A stretch of 64,000 bases of DNA, from the NCBI GenBank assembly GCA_964019335.1, contig OZ025706.1, positions 62,001 to 126,000 of the forward strand. The letters run 5' to 3'. The position numbers were made by a program, and so were the translations under genes. Below the pieces are notes generated by a model. That model saw only the letters and a program-made list of their open reading frames with translations. It did no database searches and was not told the DNA's origin. Of this stretch, positions 41,300 through 51,800 are shown in pieces; position 1 is the stretch's first letter, and every line of letters begins with the position of its first letter. Source of the stretch: Diplonema japonicum (taxonomy: Eukaryota; Euglenozoa; Diplonemea; Diplonemida; Diplonemidae).

Positions 41300-41590
41300 G
41301 AAAAGTGGGATTTGGGTTACAGGGTGTGGGAGGTACAACGTCGCTAAATTTCAGTTTGTGCGACTCTTTTGTCCTTATCCCACTTGCAAACATGTAAGCT
41401 GCATATGCCTGACGCACTATGTTGTCGCTGAATTTCATTGCCAGATACTCTTTCATTTGTTCCTGACTAAACACCGAAGCTTTTTTTCACCATGGCCTTC
41501 TTCAAAAGAAGTGCATCCCTGGGAAAGTTCTGCATTTTCTTACCGAAGTTTCGTTGGATGATGGCGTTGATCTTGCTGCAACTTGCCCTG
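41300..41590 (-). pseudogene. Coding-like relic, unknown origin
   Basis: Minus-strand frames with normal amino-acid composition: INAIIQRNFGKKMQNFPRDA, then after a frame change near 41474 FSQEQMKEYLAMKFSDNIVR and YAAYMFASGIRTKESHKLKF. The pieces read as one protein fragment of about 85 residues broken by a one-base shift. It is embedded between foldback repeats, so it may be the remnant of a transposon-borne gene. No family is recognised. Confidence 0.4.
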
Positions 41591-41601
41591 AACCTAGGTG
41601 G

Positions 41602-41672
41602 AATTAGGCCCAGGAGTGAAATAATGTTACATTATTTCACGCTCGAACATTATTTCACTTCTGGGCCTAATT
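41602..41672. repeat. Foldback element 2
   Basis: Arms 41602-41628 and 41646-41672 are 26 of 27 bases complementary (AATTAGGCCCAGGAGTGAAA... against its reverse complement), with a 17-bp loop that itself repeats ATTATTTCAC. It is recent or under constraint, given the near-perfect arms. Confidence 0.85.
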
Positions 41673-41864
41673 TCAAGGTAAACTAGGAGTGAAAATAAAG
41701 CTGGGAGTGACATAAAGTAAAATCTTATTTTCACTCCCACCCTTGAAAACCCGGCTCGAGTTATATAAAATATTATAAAAAAAATCATTTGGTCCCTTGT
41801 GGCCAGACATTTTTTTCTTTTTTTTTTTATTTCACTCTTCGTCATTTTCTTCACTCACTAGGGG

Positions 41865-41959
41865 CCTCATTATTTAACGCGAAATGGCCATTATTTAACG
41901 CGAAATCGCCATTATTTAACTAGTTAAATAATGAGATTTTGCAGTTAAATAATGGCCCT
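41865..41959. repeat. ATTATTTAAC palindrome cluster
   Basis: Three direct copies of ATTATTTAAC (two followed by GCGAAAT) meet inverted copies GTTAAATAAT at 41919-41940 and 41944-41953. The arrangement is enclosed by GGGCC at the left and GGCCC at the right. Same sequence family as foldbacks 1 and 4. Confidence 0.7.
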
Positions 41960-42263
41960 TCAGAGTGGAAAAATGAGTCTCGCCGTGGAAAAAAATGCAC
42001 CCAACCCCTTGAAAAATTTTTTTTGGGGTGGGCGTATTTTGACTATTTTTGGCCATCTGAGGCCATTCCAGCCCTTAAAAGTGGGAATAAGTGCCTTACT
42101 TCCCCTTTAAATGCCACGGCGAAATAGCAACCCCATATTACCTTAGGAAACTCCCCAAAAAGGCTGACCTGCGTGAAAAAAAACAGCAGTGAAAGCAGTG
42201 AAGAGTGAGTGACTCAAATGACGAAGAGTGAAATAAAACGACTTACTTGCCGCCAAATGAGCC

Positions 42264-42348
42264 ATTATTTAACTCTCGTTACCCGTTTTTTTGCACTCGG
42301 GCCCTGCGGGCCCTCGTGCAAAAAATTCGGGAACTCGAGTTAAATAAT
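42264..42348. repeat. Foldback element 4 with GGGCCC stem
   Basis: Outer arms ATTATTTAACTC (42264-42275) and GAGTTAAATAAT (42337-42348) are perfect inverted repeats. An inner hairpin (about 42286-42325) pairs TTTTTTGCAC with GTGCAAAAAA and GGGCCC with GGGCCC around a three-base loop. Such a long GC-capped cruciform is unlikely by chance. Confidence 0.85.
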
Positions 42349-42548
42349 GACTCATAATTTGTTGGCAATAAATAGTTATTTTTTTAAAAAGAAGTTACTA
42401 CATTTTGAAAAAATATGGCCCATTCTCTCTAATCCCCGTCGTTCTGCCCCCCTCTGTTCTACTTGACGAAACAACGTCGATTTTTTGCACAAAAAATAGC
42501 AAGAGTGCTGACGACGCCCCCTTCATCTTCTACCTAACAAATAGCAAG

Positions 42549-42664
42549 AGTTAAAGGAGGCCGGTGTTGGCGGCGCCCTGCACAAGAATTGTCTACTTGA
42601 TTACAGGGGGTGCACCTCTGCCGAGATGTAGCCTTTCCATGTTATCCCCACCACTTAAAAGGAA
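42549..42664. repeat. GAGTTAAAGGAGG hairpin repeat, long copy
   Basis: Starts with the same hairpin unit as 440-476 (GCCGGTGTTGGCGGCGCCC) and continues with a tail shared with 60695-60768 (GTCTACTTGATTACAGGGGG). The end TTATCCCCACCACNTNAAAA is shared with 508-528. This links the three loci as one family of roughly 110-bp units. Confidence 0.7.
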
Positions 42665-43852
42665 CTGAAAAAAGAAAAGAAAGCCACTCCATCTCAAAAT
42701 GTTTCGAAGGCGGGGACAGGTTGCCGAAAAGGGGGACCGGGGAAATAAAGGGGATCCAGTGTTTTCATGGGAAATAAAATGAGCATTCAAAAATCTTTTT
42801 AAAAGGGGGGGGGATTGGGGTGGTAAGCAACGGGCTGCATCAGGCGTATCTTTCCCCCCAAAACCCCTTTCCCTCCTTGTCGTAATGGTTTTTTTTTTTT
42901 ATTTTTCCCCCTTCTTTCTTCAGTCGTGCAAAAGGTGCTGACCAGTACTTTAACCAAGGACAACCCACGAATGACGAGGAGTTGTATTTCCTCCACTTTT
43001 TTTTTTTTTTCCCCCGTTCAATTTTTTAATATCACTTTTTTCTTTTCTTTTTTGTAAGAGTTTTTCTTGCACAAACGAACGGGGAGGGAAAGGGGGGGGG
43101 GGGGGGGGGGCTCTCAACCTGCCACGGCTTCAGTTTAACGTTGTTTCATTATTAACCCTTAGAGGTAATAACCTTTTTTTTTGGAGAAGGAGGGAGTAAA
43201 AGTAGGAAAAAGTAAAATACTTGCTGCAAAAAAAATCTGCTTTCTTTTTTTTCTTTTTCTTTTTTCTTTTTTTATTATATTTCAGGACAAGAAACTTTTC
43301 CCTTTCCTCGTGATCAGGAAGAAGAAATGCTAGCTGAGAGAGATTTTTTTTTTTTTTTTTTTTTTGCAACTTTCCAAAAAGTTAAAACCAGATATATTAA
43401 CATTTCTTTTTTTTTTTTCTTTTTCCTTCAAAAATGGTGGAGGGGGGAGGGGGACACGCAATGTAAGAAACAGAGGCACTCTTTGCAAGCACTACTTCCT
43501 CTTTCTATTTGCACCCCTCCCTTTTCTTTTTGCTACTTCATCAGGAATTTAAAAAAAAAAAAAAGAAAGTAAAATAAATTTTAAGCATTTGGCGGTAATA
43601 GGCGATGTTTAAGGGCAAATCCCACTCGAGGACCACCCTTAGGGGGGGTGGGGGTCTATCTCTTGATGCTTCCTTTTTGGAGCCTCGCTTTCGTTCCGAT
43701 GGCGGATACCAGTGTCTTTCGCAGACTGTTGATGCGGTCCTTCTTCAGGTTGGTCTTCAGCTCTCTTAGCCTGTCCTGGGTTTCTCGTGAGGCGAAGATC
43801 GGTCTCCTTGCAAAGCCTATCGCCGCCTTCCCTCCTATTGCCATGAGGGACT

Positions 43853-46036
43853 TCACTCGTTCTTCGCCGGGAAAGGCCTTTTCCTTCCTTGTAATGCGCA
43901 CCTGTCGTTCACCTTTTGGATCAGTTTCTTGATCCTTCGCGCCTTTTCATCCTGCGTCATTCCCAGCGATCTTCGTGTCGTCGCTTCGAAGTCTAGGGCT
44001 AACTCCACCGCCGTCACCTCCGACGTCGTGTCTTCTTTAACCCATCTTAGCTCCGACATCCATTTCAACAGCGACTCCGCGTACATCCGCAGTATCCCAC
44101 TTGTCGTCCCGAGCTGTTCCAACGTCGGCGTCAAGTGCTTTACTCCTACCACTTTCCGTTCCCACGGCAGTTCTCCTCCAAAATCCTCCACTTGGATCAG
44201 TTCTTCATCACGTTTTGCTACTATCATCGCCAGGTACCTCTGCAACCTCTCCAGGTGTGCAAATCCGTGCCCCCTCGGCAAGATCCCGTGCAGTTCCAGG
44301 CAGAGAGGCCAGCCCGACCTGTCGCGTAGCGGTTCCAACCCGTCCCTCGCCAGCTCTTCCAGCGCAAGTGGGCATTCGTACAGCTGGTGCCGTAGCAGCG
44401 TCACTGTGTTCTGGTGTACTGCTGTGCATATGTCGCATCTATAATTCTGAGGAAGCATTGTCTCTCCGGGTGGTCTCCCGTCCTCTCTTTTCAAGTCATC
44501 ATTGTCCGGTTCCTCTTCCTCACTTGCCGGGTTGAGCGGAACGGTTTTCGGTCCCGCACTGGCGTGTGGGCTTATGTAGGGGACTGCTCCTGCTATGATC
44601 CTCCTGATCTGGTAGGCTACCACCGGATCCCTCTCCTCCTTCCACAGCCTATTCGTTTCAGGGTCAGCCCCAGCCTCGAGTCCTCGTACCGTGCTCCTTT
44701 CCTTCGTGAGGTCCCCGCACCGGGCCTTCCTCACAGCTTCCCTGAAGACGTGTCCTCTTTCTGGCCATCCCATGTTCTTGCAGTCCGTCAATCGGCTCCA
44801 GCTCCATCCGATGTACGGCAGCCATCTTTTCATCAGGTTCCCAACCGGACCTCTTGGCGCCCCCCCTTCCACGTAGCGTTCTGCTATTTTCTGCAACCTT
44901 TGTCGCAGTCCTTCCTTTTCCATGCCCTCGGATATCATTTTGAGGGACCGGTACGCCACTAATGAGGTAGGGTCGTTGGTGTGTCCCTTCAGCAGGACTG
45001 CATTCACAGCAATAGGCGAGCGGCCACGGTGGTGGGGGCCCCATAGGCATACTGTGATCCTCGTCGTCAATTTCTTGATCGTTTCCTTATTCGGCGGTGA
45101 GAAGGGGCTCGCGTATAGGCAGGAGGGCAGTATCGACGAGCTCACAAAGTACGCTTTGGTTTCGAAGGCCAGGTTCGTGTTCCCCAGTCTATCCAGGGAC
45201 CCGAATGCTTTGGTCGATGGGGCGTTCCATGTCGTTCCTGCTTCCATGCTCAGCTGCACCCCGAGTGCCTTCAGGCTCTTTACCGTTTTGTACGGCACTG
45301 TGACCTCAACGCCCTTCCGGCTCTCCTTTCTGTTCCCCAAGACCTCGGATTTGAACCCTCTCGCCGTGCCGAAGGCAACGGTCTTTGTGTCGTTCAGCTT
45401 CATGTCTGTTAGGGTGCAGAACTCCAGTGCGCCATCTATCCCTGCCTGCAGAATCGAGCGGAGCTTCGCCAGGAGGTATGCATCGTCCGCGTAGGCTACA
45501 ACGTCCACCCCCGCTGCCTCCATCGTCTTGATCATCACAGAAAGCAGCGCGTTGATGATGATCACCGACAATGGGCAGCCCTGGAGGATGCCGTTGGTTG
45601 CCTCGAACGGGTCGCCCACTCCAATCGGGAACTTAAACCTCCTTGAAATCTGGTTGTACATCCCTTGGAGTGCTCTCCTTATTGGTTCTGCCAGGCCCAT
45701 TGCACTCATCAGGTCCAGTGATAGTCTCTGCGGTACCATGTCGAAGCACTTGCTGAAGTCAAGGGCTATTCCTTGGAGTGGTTCTCCCTCGACTAGTGCT
45801 AGTTCCAACTTTGTACAGAGTTCCATCAGAGCTGAAGTCGTGCTGTGCTTAGGCCTGAATCCGTGCTGATTTGGCGTGATCCACCGCTCTTGCCAGCCTA
45901 GCACCTGCTTCAGTCTCGCGCTTGCCCACAGCCGGTAGATGGTGCTGGTCACCGTGATTGGCCGGTGGTTTAGGGGTGCCGACCCCTCCCCTTCGGTGTG
46001 AGCGTTACCAGGGCTGTTGTGATCTGCTCCGGCCAT
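43853..46036 (-). pseudogene. LINE ORF2 3' part: reverse transcriptase core and CCHC-like tail
   Basis: Continues from the -1 frame position inside the overlap (46036-45970). RT motifs are intact: NHRPITVTSTIYR, QHGFRPKHSTTSALMEL, ALDFSKCFDMVPQ (block A Asp), NGILQGCPLSV and YADDAYLLA (catalytic Asp pair). About 400 residues of thumb/connection follow, then a CX2CX12HX4C motif near 44440-44370. The last residues overlap another minus frame (43901-43656, KAAIGFARRPIFASRETQDR...), which may be the true C terminus after a further one-base slip. No RNase H motif is recognised. Confidence 0.8.
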
Positions 46037-48000
46037 TGTCCTGTTCTCTCAACGAGGTTGAAGAGATCCGCGAATCCGCTGAGGATGGGCTTCGGCAGTC
46101 GCTTCAGCTCGCTGATGCGCCATCCATCCACTCCGCACGCTCCTTTGTCAGGCTTCTTCCTGATTACCTCTTTCAGGAGGTCAGCGTCTATCGCGCTCTG
46201 CGGCATTGGTTTTTCCCCGATGAAGTTTGCGTATTTCTTTCTGAACGTTTCGAATTGTGGCTCATCCTTTGGTTCCCGTGCACAGAAAATCGCTGACCAC
46301 GCCTTTCGCATCACCGCGTCCATTTCCCGCAGGTTTGCCGTCACTCCCTCCTCCGTGCTCACTGCTTCCGTTTTCTGTTCCGGGCTGTCCTTCACCCACG
46401 CTGTGATGTGCTTTCGCTCGTCCCCAAAGTCTGCGCGTATGGACCGCTCGTAAGCTTTTTTCTGGCACTCTTTCCGGTGGGCGATGAATTCGGATCTCTC
46501 CCCCTCGACGAAGTCCCCCGCTATGTCTAGGTTCTCCCAGATTGCATCGAAACCCTCTGTCGCATCTATCTGGCAGTATTCCACCTTGAGCGCCGCCCCC
46601 AGTTGCGAGATGTTCTTAAGGATGTTCCTCGTTTCCGTCGGCAGTGGGCCATGGTATCCCTCCTCCAGCTGAGCATGCATCCTTTCTTTGGCGATCCCGA
46701 TCTTCTTTTTGAGTTTCTCCAGTTGCATCTGTCTCGTCGGGATTGCCCCTCCAGCCTGGGTCGACGACCTCGCACTTAGTTCTGTCAGCACCGGTTTGCG
46801 GATGTTCCCTCTCCCTACAAACATCCCTCGCTGAGGTCCATCGTAGTTGTGCAGCAGGTATTTCTCCGCTATGCCTGAGATTACCGAGAAAGCGTCTGTC
46901 GTCTTGCCTTCTTCTATCAGTTTCCGGAAGTTGGAGTTGTCCATGAGGTTCACTGCGGTCCCCGGCGGTGCCTTCTTCGTCTTCGGGATCTCTTGTGGTA
47001 TGTTGTACCTCATGACGAGTTGTCGATATGCTGGGATGTTAAGCTTTAGTGACAGGCAGCGATGGTCTGATCCGAGCACCTCCTCCGTTATCCCGCAGTG
47101 TATCAGTCCTTGAGCCGCGATGTTGTTCAACAGGATCCGGTCGATCCTCGTGCCGCAATTGGACCTGACGAAGGTGTTCTCCGGCTCCTGTCCTCTCTTC
47201 TTGGCACAGAACTCAGCTGCATCCACCCAGTCTCTCTGGAGTGCCCTTCTCAGCGTCGGTGATCGTTCCTCGTCAGTGTTGAAGTCTCCGACCACCGCAA
47301 CTGGTACCTCTCCCAGATCGAACCTCACGCGTTGCAGGATGTGGTGTAGTAGTTCCTCCCTGGCGTTCTTCATTACCGGGTCCTGCCCTGAGTGGCAGTA
47401 CACGTTGATCACATGAAGCCACCTTTTTCCTGCATCCAGGGAAATCTTCACATGAGTCCATCTGTCCTTGTGGGGTCCTGGAGTCTCGCATTTTATCGCC
47501 GTTCGGGGTCTCTTCACCAGGGTTCCCAGCCCTCCCCGTTTGGCGATTGTTAGCGACGAGATCTCGTTTGCCTTCCTGCCTGGCTGCGGTTTCCCCCAGA
47601 ATCTGGTGTACTGCCTGCCCCATTCGTCATCTCTGAGCACGCGTTCCACTTCCAGCTGTGTCTGGGCTGTGAGCGCCGTCTCCTGGATGCAGAAGACGTC
47701 TGGGAGGACTCCAGCATATTCACCCAGCCTGTTGTTTAGGGCCGCGCCATTGTGCGTGAATAGGGTGAGCTCGTCTGTTCCGCGTCTCTCCAACTCGTCG
47801 TTCGCCGGTCCGGGTCCCGGGTTTGGCTCCACCCCATCCTCGACCAGTTGCTTCGATTCTCTGTCGGAGAGCAACCTCGGGTCGTGCTTCGACCGGGGCC
47901 GGGTGATCGTGTGGTGATGATTATAATTGTGATTGATGAAATTGTTTAGGTTAGGGTGTTGGCCGTTCGGCGGGGTTGGGGGTCGTTTATCATATGTCAG
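45970..48000 (-). pseudogene. LINE ORF2 5' part: 2A-like motif, APE endonuclease, start of RT
   Basis: Open from the codon after the ORF1 stop (48003-48001) to the stop at 45970. There is no ATG before the endonuclease: the first usable codon is TTG at 47874. A 2A-like motif VEPNPGP (47812-47832) is preceded by Asp-Gly rather than the canonical Asp. The endonuclease has THNGAALNNRLGEYAG, CIQETAL, VAVVGDFNTD and the catalytic GSDHRCLSLKL. The RT begins RKKPDKGACGVDGWRISEL and runs to ITTALVTLTPKG, then the frame breaks at a G-rich site (about 45985-45990). A -1 shift re-enters the downstream frame exactly within the family's conserved block. Confidence 0.8.
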
Positions 48001-48536
48001 TCACCACCCGCCTTCCATACAACTACGGCACACGGTGGTCCTGCACTCGTTTATTATGCATTGTTGGGCCTGGTTCTTCTTGTGCACCCCTTCATCGCAT
48101 ATCTTGCACACTGCTCCCCTCCAGGTCGAGTACGTGCCGTTGAAGACGTGCGTCTTTCCTGTCACGCAAATGGTAAGGTCTCCTTCCTCCAACAGTTCCT
48201 CGTCCCCGTCTCCCCCTTCAGTTTCAATGTCCGTATCCGTCCCCGTAGGCGGTGGTCCCAAACTAGACTCAGCATTCCTTCCATCTCCGTGCCATACTGC
48301 GGGGAGCATGCTTCTTCCGACCTCTGCCCCTGCTTCACGAATACCTTCAGTTGGGCTGTTAGCTCCGTCATCGCCTGCTGTAGTTGGCGTACCTCCTGGC
48401 GTAGCTCGTCATTTTCCTTTCTCAGTTTCAGGACCTCCGACGACTCCTTTGGTTTCTTGAGTGGTCTGCCGGAGAGTTTCTGAATCGCTTTTTCGATCGC
48501 ACCTAGACGGTCTTCCATCGACGTGTTCTTTTGCAC
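48001..48536 (-). pseudogene. LINE ORF1-like: coiled coil plus Cys-rich zinc motif, frame-broken
   Basis: Frame 1 (48536-48162) encodes a coiled coil (SSEVLKLRKENDELRQEVRQ). The overlapping frame 2 (from ATG 48309) encodes an acidic linker and a Cys-rich module CKICDEGVHKKNQAQQC ... CRTTVCRSC ending at TGA (48003-48001). The useful protein switches from frame 1 to frame 2 near 48250-48300. Upstream of 48536 the frame is open back to about 48640 (AKSYLNAAAGVAKTTPTPSS), where another shift in a G run blocks it. The combination matches LINE ORF1 nucleic-acid chaperones in layout only. Confidence 0.6.
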
Positions 48537-48860
48537 CTTCCCCTTTGTGTCTGGCGAATCCTTCGTTGCCTGAGTCTTGGAGCTAGGGGTGGGAGTAGTC
48601 TTAGCAACCCCTGCTGCCGCGTTCAGATAGGACTTGGCCCCAGCTGGCGAGGACTATTTTCTGCTCCATGTCTGCCCTGGGTGTGACTTTAAGGTGGCCA
48701 TCGGTCTGGTCGACGTATCCGACGTGATTCTGCAGTTTAGGATCTTCCCTGTCGGGGTCGTGATCCTCACCTTGTCGGTCGGAGGTTTCGTTCCTCTGAT
48801 GTACCAGCACCGTGTCCCGTTGCTCCATCCGCCTCTGACTGGTACTCCCTTCCAAGTAAT

Positions 48861-51800
48861 AAAAAGGGGAAAAAAATGTATATGGGTGGCTTTACGTACA
48901 TTTCACAAGCTGGTGCCGGCTGGGGAAAAAAAAAAAAAAAAGGCTGCCCTTCGAAAAATACCCCCTTTTCTTTACAATTTCCGGTTTGTGTGGATGACAT
49001 TTACTGTAAGCCGCTCATATTTGTGAACTGAAGCCTCAGACACTACAAATATTTTTTTTTTGTGACAGATTACTATTTTTTTTTTTTTTTTATGCTTGGT
49101 TGTGCTGACCGGATAATTCACGCCAGGGGGTTTAAAAAAAAAAACTCGATACAATTTCAGTGTGCATGGGGGTGCTCACTGTTCAGGTAGAAATTCACAC
49201 TAATCGGTCACCGTTCTGCGGTTGCTGTCTGGTGCCTGCGGTGGCTGTTTGTCGCGATGAGATGGACGGCATCTGGGCGAGAAACATTGCTTGGTCGTGC
49301 TAGGTAGGGGGCTGTTTGGCTCGAGGAGAAGAGTGGTCTCCTGTCGTAGCCGTGTGCCGTCGGGCCCCCAAGATGTCGAAGGGTATGCACCCTTGATTTG
49401 GCGTTGGCGGGGAAGGCTGACCTTCCACAGCGTGCTGAGCATTTCTGGATGCGACCCAAGATGTATCGCATCCTTGGGCCTTCTCCGCGAGCAGGTCCTG
49501 ATCGTCGAGGGGACCTAAAAAAAAAGAAAGTGTAGCTAGAACCGGGCCCACCGGTCTATCTCCGTCTTGCAAAGCGGGGTTAGCATGAGATTTTTCTATT
49601 TTTCGATTCTATTTGTTTCTTCTTTTCTTTTTCATTTATGACCGGCCCCTTTTTTTTTAGCCCCCCCCCCCGCTAGGGCTACGTTGTCGGCGTAAGCGTA
49701 CGCAGCAAAATCTGAAAAAGTGCGTACGGCTGTGCGTACGGCTCCTTACACCTACGGGTACAGGCTACGGGGTCAAAGGGCTTACTGGACAAGGGGCAAA
49801 TGGGAGTGGGGCATAAAAATGGATGGAAGAAAGGGTGAGCGGCAAGTTTCATGCAAACACTTTTACACCCTCGTCTCTATCAAAAAGTTCTCTTCGTCAT
49901 CAGGATCAGGCACCCTGCAGATCTTCCAACGCCAGTTCCGTCACACGCCAGTAGTCCCTTATAAACTGCGTGCAGGTGAAACTACGTTTGCTGAAGTAGA
50001 GTTTGACCTGAATTATATCTCTGACAAGAGAATCAGCTTTGTCAAATCCCAGTGGCCGATCTTTGGGTTTCCACCTTGAACGATGCCCACCCTTACCCCG
50101 AGCTACTTACACCGCAGGCCTGACCCAAAAGCCTCGTACCAATAGGTCGCAAGAGAGGCCCTTGCGCATCAAATTGCTCCAGCCGGGTTGTGCGTAAAAA
50201 AAAAAAAAAAAAGAATTAAAGAGGATTTTCAAGACGGGTTTAGAGATATGCAGTGTGGCGTAAGAGGTTACAGTATGTTTTCAATATTTCTTCTTTTTTT
50301 TTTTTTTTTCCCTTGTAAAGGGTACGAGGCAACAGAGGCCGCCTTCGACCGCCGAACTTTTTCTTCTTCTTTTTTTCTTCTTCCTCATTTTCCGATTTAT
50401 TTTTTTCAGTGCTGTGCGGTGTAGTTTTCAGAAGAAGTGAACCAGATTAAAATTGCATGAATTCCAAGTAGTTTCTTTCTTTCTTTTTTTTTTTTCTTCT
50501 TATTTTTTTTTTTCGTTCTTTCCGTTTTCTAAGCACTTTCTTTTCTTTTCTTTAAAAAAAAAGACAAAACAGTTTGTGTTCTTAAAAGAAAAGGCCTCGT
50601 TCGCACGTAAAAACAATTATTTAAAGAAAATAGAAGAAAAAAAAAATAACTGGGAATAGAAGGAGGGGGACCAAAAAGGGAGCTGATTTGAAGAAAATGG
50701 GGGGAGGGGGGAAGGTTTTACTCATACTTACAGAAAAGGCCGACCTGCCTTTTCTTTTTTTGCGAGTAAAGCTGGTACTGGAAAATGTTGTTCGGAGGTG
50801 GGGGGGCGTTTTTTTTTTTTTTTAATCAGCTCTTCAATAATACCAAACTTGGGTACACGTGCGTGTAGATAGAAAAAGCCCCCCCCCCCCCCCCCCCCCC
50901 CCCAGTATTAGCCCTAAAAAGACAAAACAAAAACAAAAAACAAAAACCTTTTCCACTCACGAAAGGAGCCAGCGTACAACTGCCTGCCCCACTCTTCACT
51001 TATTGGGTGACGGTATTGTCAAGAAACAAAAAAGTGAAGAGCAGAGCAAAGCAGAAGTCCTTCATTTACCATTAATAAGTTAGCGCTGAAAAAAGAACTG
51101 AAAAAAAAAAAAGAAGAAAATCATTTGTCGGTAATTTTCGCTCTTGCCCGGGGGGGGGGGAGAAAAAAAAAGGGGGGGGAAAGCGGGCAAAACCTTTCCC
51201 TACCCTTTAAAAAAAAAAATAATTCTTTATGACTATATGTCTTTGTTGTTCGCACGAGCAAAAAAGATTTTTAAAAAGCTGCGAAAGTTTTTTGCTCGGC
51301 ACAAGTTGCATATAGTTATAAAATCATTTTTTGAAAGATAAATATTTGTAACAAAAAAAAAAAAAAAAAAAAAAAAGAGCAACCTTGGGAGCAAAAGTGA
51401 CGGTTTTTTGAGTTGAACCCGCCATGATCCAGTAATTTAACTGCCTGAAACAAAAGAAACTTAAAAATCTTCCAAGGGGCTTTCCGTTTGACATTTCTTT
51501 TTTCCCGGACCGACTCATAAAAATATTCGACTTTCCCGAAAGAAAAGTGATGACCAGAATAGCCATTTCAAACCATATTTTAGATAATCTGGTGAAGTAT
51601 AGCGAGTAACACGAATGACCAAAAGGGTATAAAAGACCGACTTGCTTACCGTTAAATGAGCCATAATTCCTTTCTTACCACTTTGCTCTCCAGTTGGTTG
51701 TTTACTTTTTCTGTTTTTTTGAAAAGACAAATTTAAAAAATAAAAAAAAGGCCTGCGCAAGGCAACTTCCTTTCTTTTTGTTGTTGTTTTTTTTTTTTTT

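Larger units (their letters stand above)
39753..43655. other. Repeat-rich gene desert between S8 protease and LINE
   Basis: 3.9 kb with no intact gene. It contains homopolymers, a dispersed repeat copy (40169-40272), at least four foldback or inverted-repeat structures (41114-42348), a coding-like relic (about 41300-41590, minus strand) and a hairpin repeat copy (42549-42664). Listed separately where resolvable. Confidence 0.6.
43656..48860 (-). mobile_element. Non-LTR retrotransposon (LINE) with endonuclease, RT and 2A-like motif
   Basis: A minus-strand LINE. ORF1-like pieces (coiled coil and Cys-rich zinc motif) lie at 48536-48001 with possible upstream parts to about 48860. ORF2 follows in two frames (48000-45970 and 46036-43853). 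Element ends are not resolved: I see no target-site duplication, and the left flank lacks an obvious poly-T (the complement of a 3' poly-A). Apurinic-type endonuclease at the N terminus of ORF2 plus a C-terminal CCHC-like motif and a 2A-like motif resemble the ingi/L1Tc-type elements of trypanosomatids; the clade assignment is inference. Frame breaks suggest a recently dead copy or programmed recoding. Confidence 0.85.

Noticed and set aside
43330-43570. LINE 3' poly-A tail left of the element
   Set aside because: T runs exist at 43346-43365 and 43407-43420 but are about 250-300 bp from the last coding sequence and resemble the general homopolymer background; no target-site duplication supports an end there.
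49208-49572. Minus-strand frames at 49.2-49.6 kb as a gene
   Set aside because: Overlapping frames with equal length and Pro/Arg/Ser bias, no motif and no splice signals. Possibly LINE 5' sequence, but unproven.
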